Shown: piece after piece, positions 18,099-27,370 of the stretch
Numbering within the stretch: the stretch's first letter is position 1
How the letters are laid out: each line of letters opens with the position of its first letter
Assembly (NCBI GenBank): GCA_002869585.1
Contig: PKUO01000059.1
Coordinates: 34,917 to 98,916, forward strand
Length of the DNA stretch: 64,000 nucleotides
DNA from: Sedimenticola sp.
GTDB taxonomy: Bacteria; Pseudomonadota; Gammaproteobacteria; Chromatiales; Chromatiaceae
Reading direction: 5' to 3'
Notes under the pieces: generated by a model
The model's input: only the letters and a program-made list of their open reading frames with translations
Told to the model about the DNA's origin: nothing
Databases searched by the model: none
Position numbers and translations under genes: made by a program

Positions 18099-18944
18099 TC
18101 ACGCCATATCCGTAAACTTTTCGATGTTGATGACGATGGCCGGCGGCTCAGGTGGACAGACCATTTCACAAACACCACAACCGACGCAGCCTTCCTTTAT
18201 CACCGGAACCATCGCGCCATTGGTCGCTCCATCGACCGGCTCCAGGGCGATAGCGTGTTGCGGGGGACACTGATTCTGGTCGCCGGATGGCGGCTTGCCT
18301 TCGGCACACTGAGAAATACGGATCTCAATCGGACACTGCCTGACACAGAGGTCACAGAGTTCCAGATCATAGGGATGATCGGCGACCTGGATCGGATTCC
18401 AGCGATCGATTTCGTCATACCGGAGCTTACCTTTGTAGTCTGCACCCCTGGCCAGCCCCTTGAAACCTTTGCCCTGTATCGCCAGGCAGGCTTTCGGACG
18501 CGACAGCTCTGCAAACCCCATACGGGACTCTGCAGGGTAGTTCAAATCATGGGTCAGAGCGCCGGTGGGACAGGCCAGTACACACTGAAGACCATCACAG
18601 GAGAAATCGCAGGCCTGGTCGCGTGCATTGATGTAGGGCGTGCCCACGCCAACACCGCTCTGCAGATCATCGAGAATGATCGCCTCTACCGGACAAACCT
18701 GGACGCATTGACCACATTTGATACAAGAGGCTAGATACTCCTGCTCATCATTGGGTGTTTTCAGGGCGCCGGGTGGACGCAAACGCAATACATCACCCCG
18801 TGCCGCCGGGATCAGACCGAGCAGAGAAAAACCGGTAACACCGGCCGCCAGCACAGCGGTGCGGAGGAACTCTCTGCGTTCCTGCTCGCGCCTGCGGCCC
18901 GCCGGTTTTATCTTCTTCGCCTTGCCGACAACTTTGTCGTTCAT
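18099..18944 (-). CDS. nosG: NosG/NapG-type Tat-exported ferredoxin
   Basis: A 281-residue protein with a twin-arginine signal (ERREFLRTAVLAAG, near residues 23-36) and four ferredoxin-type cysteine groups: CIKCGQCVQVCP, a group around CDFSCDGLQCVLACP, CDLCVRQCP, and CVGCGVCEMVCP. It is therefore a periplasmic polyferredoxin partner of NosH. It begins 32 bp downstream of nosD and ends 7 bp before the nosH start. Confidence 0.88.
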   Translation of the reverse strand: MNDKVVGKAKKIKPAGRRREQERREFLRTAVLAAGVTGFSLLGLIPAARGDVLRLRPPGALKTPNDEQEYLASCIKCGQCVQVCPVEAIILDDLQSGVGVGTPYINARDQACDFSCDGLQCVLACPTGALTHDLNYPAESRMGFAELSRPKACLAIQGKGFKGLARGADYKGKLRYDEIDRWNPIQVADHPYDLELCDLCVRQCPIEIRISQCAEGKPPSGDQNQCPPQHAIALEPVDGATNGAMVPVIKEGCVGCGVCEMVCPPEPPAIVINIEKFTDMA

Positions 18945-18976
18945 TTGCTTGGTTACCTTTTGCTATATCCTGCCAA

Positions 18977-20404
18977 TCAATTCTGCAGGGATTCCCGCAA
19001 TGCCTTTAGAGCATCGAAAGAACCTGCCCCTTCGCTGCCTGACTGGTCAGGTTGGGATTGCTCCCCTATATCACTTCCCTCTGTTTTTGTTTTATCTGCC
19101 CCTGCAAAATCCCTTGAGACAGTTGCAACCATTAATGGTTTTTTATCACGTACCAGCATGTTCGGATCGGAAAACGGCGCCAGTCTTTCCAGAAAATCAA
19201 GCACTTCCATAACTGGAGAACCCTTGAAGAAACGTGCCGAGGGAACATCCATCCACAGACGATCCGCGTAGCTATAGAGTTCGTAAGGATTATCGCCGAC
19301 CATATCGGCATCCTGGTCAAAACCTTCAAAATCGTCCCAGTAATTGCCTTCCCAGGTGTTTCGATTTGCAGTCTTACCGCCACTGACAACCACTTGGGTA
19401 ATGTTGCCTTTAAAGGCATTACCCTGAAAAACATTGCCAATCCAGTCGTTGAGAAACAGAACTCCCACACCGCTGTAGGCAATCAGATTATCGGTGATTC
19501 TATTGGTTGTATCCGGCTGAAAAGGCGACACGTCAAGATAGAGGCCGGTGGCGCAATAGAGCACCTTGTTACCCGTGACCACCACATCTGAGGTCTCTTT
19601 GAATCCAATGCCCATCCCGGTGGCGCCTATGGCGTGAGCGATATAGTTATCTTTGAGGACCACACCATCGCTGTACATGACGAAGATTCCCACCGAGTTG
19701 TCTTCGTAGTGATTACCGATAACCTCGTTGTATTGCGAGTACATGAAATGCAGCGAATAACGCCCGCCCCTGGCGTCATTACGCGCAATCAGATTATCCC
19801 GCGAATACCAGACCACCATATCCCTGGAGTTCCGGATGATATTATCGGTGATCTTGTTATTAAACGAATACCAAAGCCTGATTGCATCACCCCTGACACC
19901 CAGGTCAAAGTCTTTCGATGAAATCCGGTTACCCCGGACAATATTGTTCTCCGACTGCTGCAGATCAATACCGAACAAGGAGTTGTCGATGACGTTGTCG
20001 CGGATGACATTGAAATTACCCCGAACCTGCACACCCGAATCAATATCGTTATGGGATTCGCCAGAGTTGGTCAGGTGCAAATTCTTCAGCGTGGCGCCGT
20101 CAGTATCGAGTATGAATACCGATCCCTTGCCACCAGAATCGATTGTCACTTTATTCTGTCCATCGATAACCATGGGTTTATCGACAATCACCGGTCCGGC
20201 ATAGGTGCCGGGAGGGGGTATCAGGGTGCTGTTGGGCTCTGCTGCATCGACAAGTTGTTGGAACGGGATAAGTTCTCCCTCTTCAGCCACTGACTGAAGA
20301 GGGAGAATAAACATGCCAACCAATACACATAATAAAGTGAGCAGAGTTACTTGAATCGGAGATCTGCTTTCGCGGTGAATCCAGTATTTAAAATTGAAAC
20401 CCAC
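18977..20404 (-). CDS. nosD: NosD, periplasmic beta-helix maturation factor of nitrous oxide reductase
   Basis: A 475-residue exported right-handed beta-helix protein. After the signal (hydrophobic near 18-40), the chain is built of NosD/carbohydrate-binding repeats such as NNIVRGNRIS, NKITDNIIRN, NEVIGNHYED. The conserved C-terminal region DNPYELYSYADRLWMDVPSARFF is diagnostic for NosD. A low-complexity acidic tail of about 60 residues follows. It works with NosF and NosY in CuZ assembly. The paralogue at 44696 shares the same C-terminal signature. Confidence 0.93.
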   Translation of the reverse strand: MGFNFKYWIHRESRSPIQVTLLTLLCVLVGMFILPLQSVAEEGELIPFQQLVDAAEPNSTLIPPPGTYAGPVIVDKPMVIDGQNKVTIDSGGKGSVFILDTDGATLKNLHLTNSGESHNDIDSGVQVRGNFNVIRDNVIDNSLFGIDLQQSENNIVRGNRISSKDFDLGVRGDAIRLWYSFNNKITDNIIRNSRDMVVWYSRDNLIARNDARGGRYSLHFMYSQYNEVIGNHYEDNSVGIFVMYSDGVVLKDNYIAHAIGATGMGIGFKETSDVVVTGNKVLYCATGLYLDVSPFQPDTTNRITDNLIAYSGVGVLFLNDWIGNVFQGNAFKGNITQVVVSGGKTANRNTWEGNYWDDFEGFDQDADMVGDNPYELYSYADRLWMDVPSARFFKGSPVMEVLDFLERLAPFSDPNMLVRDKKPLMVATVSRDFAGADKTKTEGSDIGEQSQPDQSGSEGAGSFDALKALRESLQN

Positions 20405-20452
20405 AAAAGATCTCCAGATTGCCTCATCAAACAGTATTGGCGGACATCCATA

Positions 20453-21643
20453 CTAAGCGGCACTTGATGACTTGAACTGTTTCCACCTGACCAGTGCAGC
20501 TACGGCCAGAACCAGGGAAGAGATCATCATTATGCCGAACCCGATATAAGGGTATGAATGGGTGGTAAACTGGGCCACTTTACCCTGACCAAAGACCGTG
20601 GGCATGAACGGTTTGACCGAAAAGGCGCCCATATCGTTCAAGGTATGGCCATACCACCAGAGCCAGGCCGAGTAATCGATTATAAAAAACAGCGGCAATC
20701 CCAGTGGCACAAGCACCAGCAGCCAATAAAAGATCCCGCCATTTTTGCGTGCCCCGTAGACTAGCAGCACCATGGCAATAATCAACCCGACAAAAACTAC
20801 ATTTAAGGCGATTTTAAGATTGGCCACCATCGGCACAATCTCTTCCTGATTGTTGAAATAACGGCCCAGGCTCTTGCCATAGTGCCATGCCATGACCTGG
20901 AAGCTACTGCCATCCCATGCCTCTTTGACCCGACCCTTCTGGAAGTCTTTGTCATAGGTGGCTTTCAACTGCTCGATCAGATTCTGTTTTACCGAGGTTT
21001 CGGCTTTCTCGGAAGTCTTTGGGGCCGTGCTCTCTACAACCACACCGGAATCTTCCAGGGATTTACGCAGGCGCGCTACGATCGGGTTGACCGATTCGGT
21101 CGGCTCAGCCGCCTTATCACCTGTAGCCTCCTGGTCAAGTGAGGTGATCAACGCCTCCACATAACCTTCGTTTTGCAGATTGAACCCACCTTCGCTGTAC
21201 ATGGTTAGATACATCCAGCCAATCAGACCGGCAAAGCCAACGCCCAGAATACCCACGCGAACCTTGGGTTTGGTGCACATGAAGCCAATCAGCATGATGC
21301 CCAGCATAATCATGAGAAACTGGCCAAAGCCACGCTCCACCGGGCCACCCGCGGCGATCGGATACATGCCCACGTAGTGGTTGATGGTGTCCATCTCATG
21401 CACGCAATCCAGTGCCTCGTCCTCGAAAATCTCTTCCTTCTCGACCTTTTTACAGCCATTGAATACGCCATTCATATGAAAATGAATACGTACACCATCC
21501 GGGAATGCCTCTTCCGGATAGTTAGGTGCGGTTAAGGAAACCCACCAAATGGGTGAATAGAAGATTACCGCAAACAGCCCAACGGCAATCAGAGAAAGTA
21601 ACCCGACAACGAGAGTCTGCTTGGATTGATTCACTGCATTCAT
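20453..21643 (-). CDS. Polytopic membrane protein of the clade II nos cluster (NosB-like)
   Basis: A 396-residue inner-membrane protein with about six hydrophobic segments (near 12-34, 108-128, 133-152, 283-303, 308-330 and 362-388). Two extended loops lie outside the membrane, the first with cysteines (FNGCKKVEKEE and LDCVHEMD). The position between the nos cytochromes and nosD is that of NosB in other clade II nos clusters, a protein of unknown mechanism needed for N2O respiration in Wolinella. The assignment rests mostly on position and topology. A Fnr-like box lies 94 bp upstream. Confidence 0.75.
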   Translation of the reverse strand: MNAVNQSKQTLVVGLLSLIAVGLFAVIFYSPIWWVSLTAPNYPEEAFPDGVRIHFHMNGVFNGCKKVEKEEIFEDEALDCVHEMDTINHYVGMYPIAAGGPVERGFGQFLMIMLGIMLIGFMCTKPKVRVGILGVGFAGLIGWMYLTMYSEGGFNLQNEGYVEALITSLDQEATGDKAAEPTESVNPIVARLRKSLEDSGVVVESTAPKTSEKAETSVKQNLIEQLKATYDKDFQKGRVKEAWDGSSFQVMAWHYGKSLGRYFNNQEEIVPMVANLKIALNVVFVGLIIAMVLLVYGARKNGGIFYWLLVLVPLGLPLFFIIDYSAWLWWYGHTLNDMGAFSVKPFMPTVFGQGKVAQFTTHSYPYIGFGIMMISSLVLAVAALVRWKQFKSSSAA

Positions 21644-21664
21644 TGGTAAAAACCATTAATAAGC

Positions 21665-21689
21665 GGGTGACCCACCTATTGGGTCACCC
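21665..21689. other. Hairpin between the diheme cytochrome and the NosB-like gene
   Basis: GGGTGACCCA / TGGGTCACCC, a 10-bp perfect stem with a 5-nt loop and no T-run on either side. It lies downstream of the diheme cytochrome gene and upstream of the NosB-like gene, so it could be an attenuator or a processed mRNA end. Confidence 0.7.
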
Positions 21690-21730
21690 TTAACATCGAG
21701 AATAATAAAGACTGGAAGGCATGTATTGCA

Positions 21731-21744
21731 TTGATAATTAACAA
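21731..21744. promoter_or_regulatory. Probable Fnr/Dnr box upstream of the NosB-like gene
   Basis: TTGATAATTAACAA matches the Fnr consensus TTGAT-N4-ATCAA at nine of ten positions. Its centre is about 94 bp before the NosB-like start, so the distal nos genes may have their own oxygen- or NO-controlled promoter. Confidence 0.65.
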
Positions 21745-21801
21745 CCCATTACCTTCTGTTTTCGAAAGTAACAGTGATTTAAGTCACCACACACTCTCTG
21801 A

Positions 21802-22584
21802 TCAATCGTAATCCGGGTTCTGATAGTCTTTGGAAGGCGCTAGCAGCTCTTTCCGGGGCATGTGACGTGAGGTGTAGTTGATCACCATCTGCATGTCCTT
21901 GTCGCTGAAACCCTTGATCTGCTTCACCATATCTGGATTGGCATTACGACGTTTACCGTCACGTATCCACTCGAACTGGCGCAGCATGTAGTTGTAATGC
22001 TGACCATTGATGCGCGGGTAGAACTTGTCATTACTGCCCTCGCCGTCATCGCCGTGGCACTGGGTACAGTTGTCCGCGTAGAGCTTTTTGCCCTGCTCAA
22101 ACTCCGGTGTCCCCTCGTCCCAGGGACCCTGACCCGGCTCCGGATTCATAGGAAGCTTGGAGATGTAGTCGGTGACGTCTGCGATCAGCTGGGCGGGATT
22201 GATCTCACCCTCGTGGAAACCGGCTACCGCCATGATCTGCTCGTCCAGCGCAAAGGGATACATGGTCGGGTTGTCGCGGTTCTTGGCACGGATATCCGCC
22301 AACTGCTTGATCAGTACATTTCGATGCTGGCCGGCCAACTGTGGAAAGGTGCCGTCATCCAAACCCCAGCCCTCCAGCAGGTGACAGGCCGAGCAGACCT
22401 CGTAAACCGCGATGCCGCGCTCACGATCCGGCTCGAGCAGCATGGCCTCGGTTTTCTCACCACCCTCTTGATTCCAGTCCTTTACATCCGTGACCTGGGC
22501 ATCGCCCTCGCCGGCAAAGCTGCTGGCGCAGAGAACCAGGCCCACGACGGTGGCAGTGATCTTCAGTGCAGACTTAACTTTCAT
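21802..22584 (-). CDS. Diheme cytochrome c of the nos cluster (c4-like)
   Basis: A 260-residue periplasmic cytochrome with a Sec signal (cleavage near residue 24) and two heme c sites, CSACH in the first half and CTQCH in the second. Each half contains the c4-type PQLAGQH or PRINGQH segment with a likely distal methionine further on. It lies downstream of the monoheme cytochrome and upstream of the NosB-like gene. The likely role is electron delivery towards NosZ, similar to NosC2 of clade II clusters. A perfect Fnr box is 143 bp upstream. Confidence 0.88.
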   Translation of the reverse strand: MKVKSALKITATVVGLVLCASSFAGEGDAQVTDVKDWNQEGGEKTEAMLLEPDRERGIAVYEVCSACHLLEGWGLDDGTFPQLAGQHRNVLIKQLADIRAKNRDNPTMYPFALDEQIMAVAGFHEGEINPAQLIADVTDYISKLPMNPEPGQGPWDEGTPEFEQGKKLYADNCTQCHGDDGEGSNDKFYPRINGQHYNYMLRQFEWIRDGKRRNANPDMVKQIKGFSDKDMQMVINYTSRHMPRKELLAPSKDYQNPDYD

Positions 22585-22720
22585 TTCACTCTCCTAAACC
22601 AGCGTTACTGGTTGGCACTACGTAAAAAAATAAACGCCGGAATTCCAGCGGGATATCAGTGATACAGGGATACAGTTCTGTATTGGGGCGGAAGTGTGTC
22701 ACAGAGGATATTAGCGATCT

Positions 22721-22734
22721 TTGATAAACATCAA
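22721..22734. promoter_or_regulatory. Perfect Fnr/Dnr box upstream of the diheme cytochrome
   Basis: TTGATAAACATCAA fits TTGAT-N4-ATCAA at every fixed position. It stands in the 190-bp gap between the mono- and diheme cytochrome genes, suggesting an internal promoter in the nos cluster. Confidence 0.85.
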
Positions 22735-22775
22735 CTATATCCTCTGTGGGTAGCTTCGGAGATACTACCTTTTGC

Positions 22776-23093
22776 TTATTGAGTAGCCAGCCAGTCGGCA
22801 ATCGCGCGCATTTCCTCTTCAGAAACCAGACCCATAACCCCTTTCATGGCAGCAGTCTGGCCATTGTTACGTGCACCTGACTTGATATCCTTCATCTGAT
22901 TGAAGGCGTAGTCAGCATTCTGGCCGGCCAGCTTGGGATACATAGGCATGATCGGTGTATTGGCATCTTTACCGTGACATGACCAGCAGGTTTTAGCTTT
23001 GAACAGTTCAGCGCCATCTGCCGCGATGGCATTAACACTCAGTCCAGTGCTGGCTAAAAGTGATAAGCCGAGTAATGAGACCTTCAACTTCAT
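22776..23093 (-). CDS. Monoheme cytochrome c, c553-like, adjacent to nosZ
   Basis: A 105-residue class I cytochrome with a signal peptide (cleavage near 24, after NAIAA) and a single heme site CWSCH. YPKLAGQNADY follows the heme site, and MKGVMGL holds the probable distal methionine. It is the gene right after nosZ, the position of NosC1-type cytochromes in clade II clusters, and is a natural candidate for an electron donor to NosZ. Confidence 0.9.
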   Translation of the reverse strand: MKLKVSLLGLSLLASTGLSVNAIAADGAELFKAKTCWSCHGKDANTPIMPMYPKLAGQNADYAFNQMKDIKSGARNNGQTAAMKGVMGLVSEEEMRAIADWLATQ

Positions 23094-23138
23094 TTTCTTT
23101 GTCCTCTCAATTAAAAGATTTAATCAACCTTATTGCAA

Positions 23139-23160
23139 AGAGGGGGCATTAGCCCCCTCT
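23139..23160. other. GC-rich hairpin after nosZ
   Basis: AGAGGGGGC / GCCCCCTCT with a 4-nt ATTA loop. On the minus strand it follows the nosZ stop by about 30 nt and is trailed only by TTTGC, so it may act as a partial terminator. That would raise nosZ mRNA above the downstream genes. Confidence 0.75.
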
Positions 23161-23190
23161 CGTTCCTCAGATCAATAACTTCAGTAGAAG

Positions 23191-25485
23191 TTATTTAACC
23201 TTTTTCGCACCGTTCTCTTCCAGATGAGTCTTGGCGCGCAGACCGAGATCGGCGGTCTTAACCTGATACTGCCACCATTGGCCGGCCCAGAGTGTTGCAT
23301 TCTGGTAGTCGCCTTTGGCTGCATACTCTTCGGCTTTGGTTTTCGCTTCGGTAGCGAAGCCCAGCTGATCGGTCGCATCTTCAACCAGTGCAACAACTGT
23401 CGGAAAGTCCTTGTAGTTGTGGCTGGTGATGAAGGCTACAACTGAATCGATGACACCCTGGGTTTCGACGTTGGTCTTGACCTGTTTGTCATAATCAGCC
23501 TGAGTATACTGCTCGCCTTCCTGCATTTCAGTGGCCTTGGCCTGGTAACCTTTCGGTTTGACCAGCAGATAGCCCTGCATTTCCAGATGGAGAGCGGAAC
23601 AGAACTCTGTACAGTAGTAAGGATACACGCCTGCCTTCTCAGCGGTAAAGCTGGCAGTCGCGGTTTTGCCGGGCTCGATGGAGAGCTGTACGTTCTGGCT
23701 GTACATGGCAAAACCGTGTACTTCGTCCTGCGCACGTTCGAGGTTAGTCAAATGGATGGAAACCTCGTCACCCTCTTCCACTTCGATGATTTCAGGGGTG
23801 ATGTGTGAACGAATTACAGTACCGTAGACATGAACCCTGTTACCGTCACGTTCCACTTTCTCACGACCAGCGCGAGTTGCGTACTCAGACTTGGTGTCAG
23901 TACGGCTGTTCCAACCGGATTTGTAACGAACGGCCGGCTGCAGCTTGTCTGCCTTGATAGCTACAACATAGTGTGGTTCGCCCAAAGGCAGTGGCATGTC
24001 GTACAACAGTTGCATTTTATCGCCACTGATATCGATCAGCTGATGGTTCTGCGGATGCAGCGGACCAACAGGATTGAAACGGTCGATAGACAGTTTATTC
24101 AATGAAACCAGGTACTTACCGTCAGGTGTAACGGAATCGCCTTCCATTGCAAGAAGGTGACCGATGTTGTAATGGATATTCAGTTGATCCAGCACCTTGC
24201 CTTCACAGTAGTCCCACTTGGTAACCATGGAATCCACATAGATGGAGGTGTAGACCACACACTCTTTCGCGTCATACTGAGTATGTAGCGGACCCAGACC
24301 AACCTGCACCTGGGTATGCAGCGCATCTTTCAGAGCAATGATTGGAATACCGTAGGGGTCTTTGCCTTCGAACTTGCCGTTCTTGATGGCGTCCTGGATT
24401 TTTGGCCAGCTATAAACCCAAGCATGGCTATCCAGCTTACCGGAAACGATGATGTGATCACCCTTCGGGTTAACGTCAACACCATGCGGGCTCTTTGGCT
24501 CTGGAACCAGATACAACAGACCTTCCTTGACGGCCTGATCCATGGTGATCAGGTAGGAACCGTTGACCTTGTTGACCTTGCCAGCAGCAACCAGCTCGGC
24601 AGCCTTTTTCCAGTTGGTGATATGCAGGAAGTCGGTATCTTTCTGTGAACAGCCTGCCTCGAAGGGAGGACGTCCGCGCTCGATACCACCGACATAACGC
24701 TCAGAACAGAAGGAGTTGGTGAAACCCCAGCCGTAGGAGGCGTTCTTACCAGCGTCGGAGAGATCCTGGCTGTAAGGTGGCAATTCGAAAGTGAAAGACT
24801 CTTCGGGCTTCAAACGGCCCTCTTTATTATCGAATTTCCAATAGGTTACACCACCGCGATATTTATCATTGAACTCTTCCAGTGGCACGAAGTCGCTGGA
24901 ATAGGGAGCGGCGTACTGTGAGGCTTCCATCACGTATTCAGTGTTTGGGGTTGCGAATGCGCCACCGTGATCGGACTTGAAGAAGGGGTTGACCACGATC
25001 TGCTTGGTTTCAAAGTCATGCAGGTCGATAACCGCCAAACGGGGGTTGGCCTTGTCATTGATGAACAAATAACGGCCATCATATTCGCCATCTTTCTCGG
25101 AGAAGGCGGGATGGTGGGTATCACCATACACGATGTCTTTGCCCATAATACGGCCCTGAGCCAATACAGCCTTTGATTCATCATCAAAGCCATAGCCCTG
25201 CCATGGTTCCGGGGTAAATACACCGATGTATTTGAGAATACGCATTGATGGAATGCCGTAAACGATAACATGGCCGCTCTGTCCACCAGAGCTGAATGCC
25301 ATGTATTCATCACGTCCACCGGTCGGGGTATAGGTCTTTGCTGCAGCCAACAGGTCTTTCTGCGTCAAACCCCTTGCCTTCATGACATCCTCGAGCGATT
25401 CTTGCGAATACGCGCTCGAAGCTGCACCAAGGCCGAGAGTAAGCCCCATTAGCAGCGATATGGTTCTTGTTTTGAACATTTTCAT
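23191..25485 (-). CDS. nosZ: NosZ, clade II (Sec-exported) nitrous oxide reductase
   Basis: A 764-residue periplasmic enzyme reducing N2O to N2. The start at 25485 has AGGAG five nt upstream. The export signal (TRTISLLMGLTLGLGAASSA) has no twin-arginine motif, which marks clade II. The seven-bladed propeller carries CuZ histidines in GDTHHPAF, KSDHGGAF, SPHGVDV, GLGPLHTQ, YNIGHLL and GEPHYVV. The C-terminal cupredoxin has the CuA motif YYCTEFCSALHLEM. About 119 residues follow the CuA domain, helical and without CXXCH; Wolinella-type enzymes have a cytochrome domain there instead. Confidence 0.96.
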   Translation of the reverse strand: MKMFKTRTISLLMGLTLGLGAASSAYSQESLEDVMKARGLTQKDLLAAAKTYTPTGGRDEYMAFSSGGQSGHVIVYGIPSMRILKYIGVFTPEPWQGYGFDDESKAVLAQGRIMGKDIVYGDTHHPAFSEKDGEYDGRYLFINDKANPRLAVIDLHDFETKQIVVNPFFKSDHGGAFATPNTEYVMEASQYAAPYSSDFVPLEEFNDKYRGGVTYWKFDNKEGRLKPEESFTFELPPYSQDLSDAGKNASYGWGFTNSFCSERYVGGIERGRPPFEAGCSQKDTDFLHITNWKKAAELVAAGKVNKVNGSYLITMDQAVKEGLLYLVPEPKSPHGVDVNPKGDHIIVSGKLDSHAWVYSWPKIQDAIKNGKFEGKDPYGIPIIALKDALHTQVQVGLGPLHTQYDAKECVVYTSIYVDSMVTKWDYCEGKVLDQLNIHYNIGHLLAMEGDSVTPDGKYLVSLNKLSIDRFNPVGPLHPQNHQLIDISGDKMQLLYDMPLPLGEPHYVVAIKADKLQPAVRYKSGWNSRTDTKSEYATRAGREKVERDGNRVHVYGTVIRSHITPEIIEVEEGDEVSIHLTNLERAQDEVHGFAMYSQNVQLSIEPGKTATASFTAEKAGVYPYYCTEFCSALHLEMQGYLLVKPKGYQAKATEMQEGEQYTQADYDKQVKTNVETQGVIDSVVAFITSHNYKDFPTVVALVEDATDQLGFATEAKTKAEEYAAKGDYQNATLWAGQWWQYQVKTADLGLRAKTHLEENGAKKVK

Positions 25486-25584
25486 CAGGACTCCTAGTTC
25501 ATTATGAATGCCAAGCAAATAGCCATGCCTGAATAAGTTGAGCATTGCACGGTCGAATTTTCATAAATATTCGTTTTTCGCACA

Positions 25585-25598
25585 TTGATTTGCATCAA
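25585..25598. promoter_or_regulatory. Perfect Fnr/Dnr box of the nosZ promoter
   Basis: TTGATTTGCATCAA, a full TTGAT-N4-ATCAA palindrome centred about 106 bp before the nosZ ATG. Confidence 0.9.
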
Positions 25599-25802
25599 AC
25601 TTACCACGAATTATGGCACAGGAATTGTGGCATATCACCCAACTTCCCCATCTCCCCACAAAGAAATATCCTGATATATATCAAATACACAAAACATGGC
25701 ATGTTTTATGTATTGCGGCTGATTTTTTTAGCCTGTTATGATTTTTAAAATTCGAACTTTGCCATTGTAAACGACTCTCAAATGAAGATGCTTCAAACAT
25801 AT

Positions 25803-25816
25803 CTGACAAAAGTCAA
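25803..25816. promoter_or_regulatory. Fnr/Dnr-like box upstream of the diheme cytochrome at 25876
   Basis: CTGACAAAAGTCAA matches TTGAC-N4-GTCAA at nine of ten positions and is centred 66 bp before the ATG. Confidence 0.65.
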
Positions 25817-25875
25817 AGACGAATAAAACCACAGAGCTTTTAATCCACCACCCCAGCGTTTTTGACGGAAGCGAC

Positions 25876-26568
25876 ATGACGAGTAAACAACACCTGACCC
25901 TGCTAACCCGTACCCTGTGTATTTTCACGCTCGCCACGCCATTGAGCCTGCTTGCCTACGAGTACGATCCCTACAACGGTGAAGAGATCAACGAGGTTTG
26001 TGCGGGTTGTCATGGCGAGTACGGCCAGGGAGGAAAGGAAGGAGAATACCCCCGACTGGCCGGCCAGCCGATTGAGTTTACCGCCAGGCAGCTGCATCTT
26101 TTCCGGGACAGAAAACGCCCTAATCTGGCGATGGTGGAATATATCGATGAACGTCAGATGCCGGACAGCGACATCCTTGATATCTCGCGCTATCTGGCGG
26201 AGATCGTATTAAAAACCAAGCTGCCGCCCGCCGATGAAAACGCCCCCGGTTTCAATGCCTATGAGCGGTTGCTGGAGTCAAAGAAAATGATGCAGATCCC
26301 CCGCGCGGAAGGGGATGTGGCCAATGGTAAAAAGCTCTACAAGAAGGAGTGCGACACCTGTCATGGCGATGAGGGCTGGGGTGACGAGAAAAAAGCCGTA
26401 CCCATGATCGCCGGCCAATACACCAACTATCTTTGGCGTCAGATCGATAAATACCGGAAGAAACTGCGCATCCACGACGAAGAATCACCGGAAGATGAGC
26501 TGCTGGACGATTTCGATGACGAACAACTGAAAGATATCTTCGCCTACCTGTCGACGGTGGACGACTAG
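25876..26568 (+). CDS. Diheme cytochrome c, c4-like, divergent from nosZ
   Basis: A 230-residue exported cytochrome (signal ends near residue 27, LSLLA) with heme sites CAGCH and CDTCH, one per half. YPRLAGQPIEF and VPMIAGQYTNYL are c4-type segments after each heme. The C-terminus is strongly acidic (EESPEDELLDDFDDEQ), which could serve docking to a basic partner. It is divergent from nosZ and convergent with dnr, whose stop is 12 bp away. Most likely an electron carrier for nitrite, NO or N2O reduction. Confidence 0.87.
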   Translation: MTSKQHLTLLTRTLCIFTLATPLSLLAYEYDPYNGEEINEVCAGCHGEYGQGGKEGEYPRLAGQPIEFTARQLHLFRDRKRPNLAMVEYIDERQMPDSDILDISRYLAEIVLKTKLPPADENAPGFNAYERLLESKKMMQIPRAEGDVANGKKLYKKECDTCHGDEGWGDEKKAVPMIAGQYTNYLWRQIDKYRKKLRIHDEESPEDELLDDFDDEQLKDIFAYLSTVDD

Positions 26569-26580
26569 TCGCCCCTGGGA

Positions 26581-27345
26581 TCAGTTACCGAACTGCACGT
26601 TCATCTGATTCCCCGGCCCCAGCCTCTGACCGCAGATACCGGCAGATTCGGCGTGCTTACGCAGGCCATCGGCATTCAGGACTTCGATGTGCCCGCCTTT
26701 CACGCTTACCAGCCCTTCATCGATGAATCCGTGGAGAATTCGCGAGAAGGTCTCGGGTTTTACTGAAAGGCGAGATGCCAGAACACCCTTTGGCGTCTCC
26801 AGGTTGAACCTCTCCTGCCCCTTGAACAACAGCATGCCGCAGAGATAGCCGGCCACACGGCCAGTGGCGCTCTGCAGAGTCAGGTCATCGATCTCTTTAA
26901 TCAGATGGCGCAGACGCAGGCTCATGTCACCCATCACGCGAAAACAGGTCTCGGTCGACTCGTGCAGGAGTTTCAGAAACACCTCGTTATCAAAGGCGAT
27001 CAGCGCGGTTTTACCCAAAGCCACGCATCTGACGGGATAACTCGGCTGCTCCAGAAACATCAGGGCCTCGGCGAACGTGTGCCCAGGGGACACCACCTCG
27101 ATAACCTTCTCGTTGCCGTTCAGGGAGAGCCTGGACAGTTTGATCTGCCCTTCCAGAACCAGAAAAAAGCGGGCAGCCTTGTTGCCCACCTCAAACAAGA
27201 CATCCCCATCTTCCATGTGGATGCCGGTACTGACTTTCTTTATCCGATCGATCTGCTCATCATTGAGTTGCGAAAAAAGATAGGTCTTTCGCAAATCGAT
27301 GGAATCAACAAGACTTCTGTCAGATGTAATACGGTACTGCCCCAT
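26581..27345 (-). CDS. dnr: Crp/Fnr-family regulator, Dnr/NnrR-like
   Basis: A 254-residue regulator: cyclic-nucleotide-binding-like sensor fold (about 25-150), long dimer helix, and a C-terminal helix-turn-helix (GVLASRLSVKPETFSRILHGF). The N-terminus has no cysteine cluster, so it is not an oxygen-sensing iron-sulfur Fnr; that fits the NO-sensing Dnr class, which uses heme. The gene sits among nos, nir and nor genes and has a perfect Fnr-type box 32 bp before its own start, which suggests control of or by its own class. It probably drives many of the boxes listed here. Confidence 0.85.
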   Translation of the reverse strand: MGQYRITSDRSLVDSIDLRKTYLFSQLNDEQIDRIKKVSTGIHMEDGDVLFEVGNKAARFFLVLEGQIKLSRLSLNGNEKVIEVVSPGHTFAEALMFLEQPSYPVRCVALGKTALIAFDNEVFLKLLHESTETCFRVMGDMSLRLRHLIKEIDDLTLQSATGRVAGYLCGMLLFKGQERFNLETPKGVLASRLSVKPETFSRILHGFIDEGLVSVKGGHIEVLNADGLRKHAESAGICGQRLGPGNQMNVQFGN

Positions 27346-27370
27346 GAATTAGATTTAGAGACATGCAGAA

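Larger units (their letters stand above)
25486..25875. other. Divergent promoter region nosZ / cytochrome c
   Basis: A 390-bp A/T-rich gap between two divergent denitrification genes. It holds one Fnr-type box near each start (25585 and 25803). No small gene with a credible start is seen. Confidence 0.7.

Noticed and set aside
18099..18944. Possible napGH operon for periplasmic nitrate reductase
   Set aside because: No napA, napB or napD nearby; the genes lie between nosD and nosF, so NosG and NosH are better names.
21665..21689. Hairpin considered as a Rho-independent terminator
   Set aside because: No T-run on either strand; kept only as a structural element.
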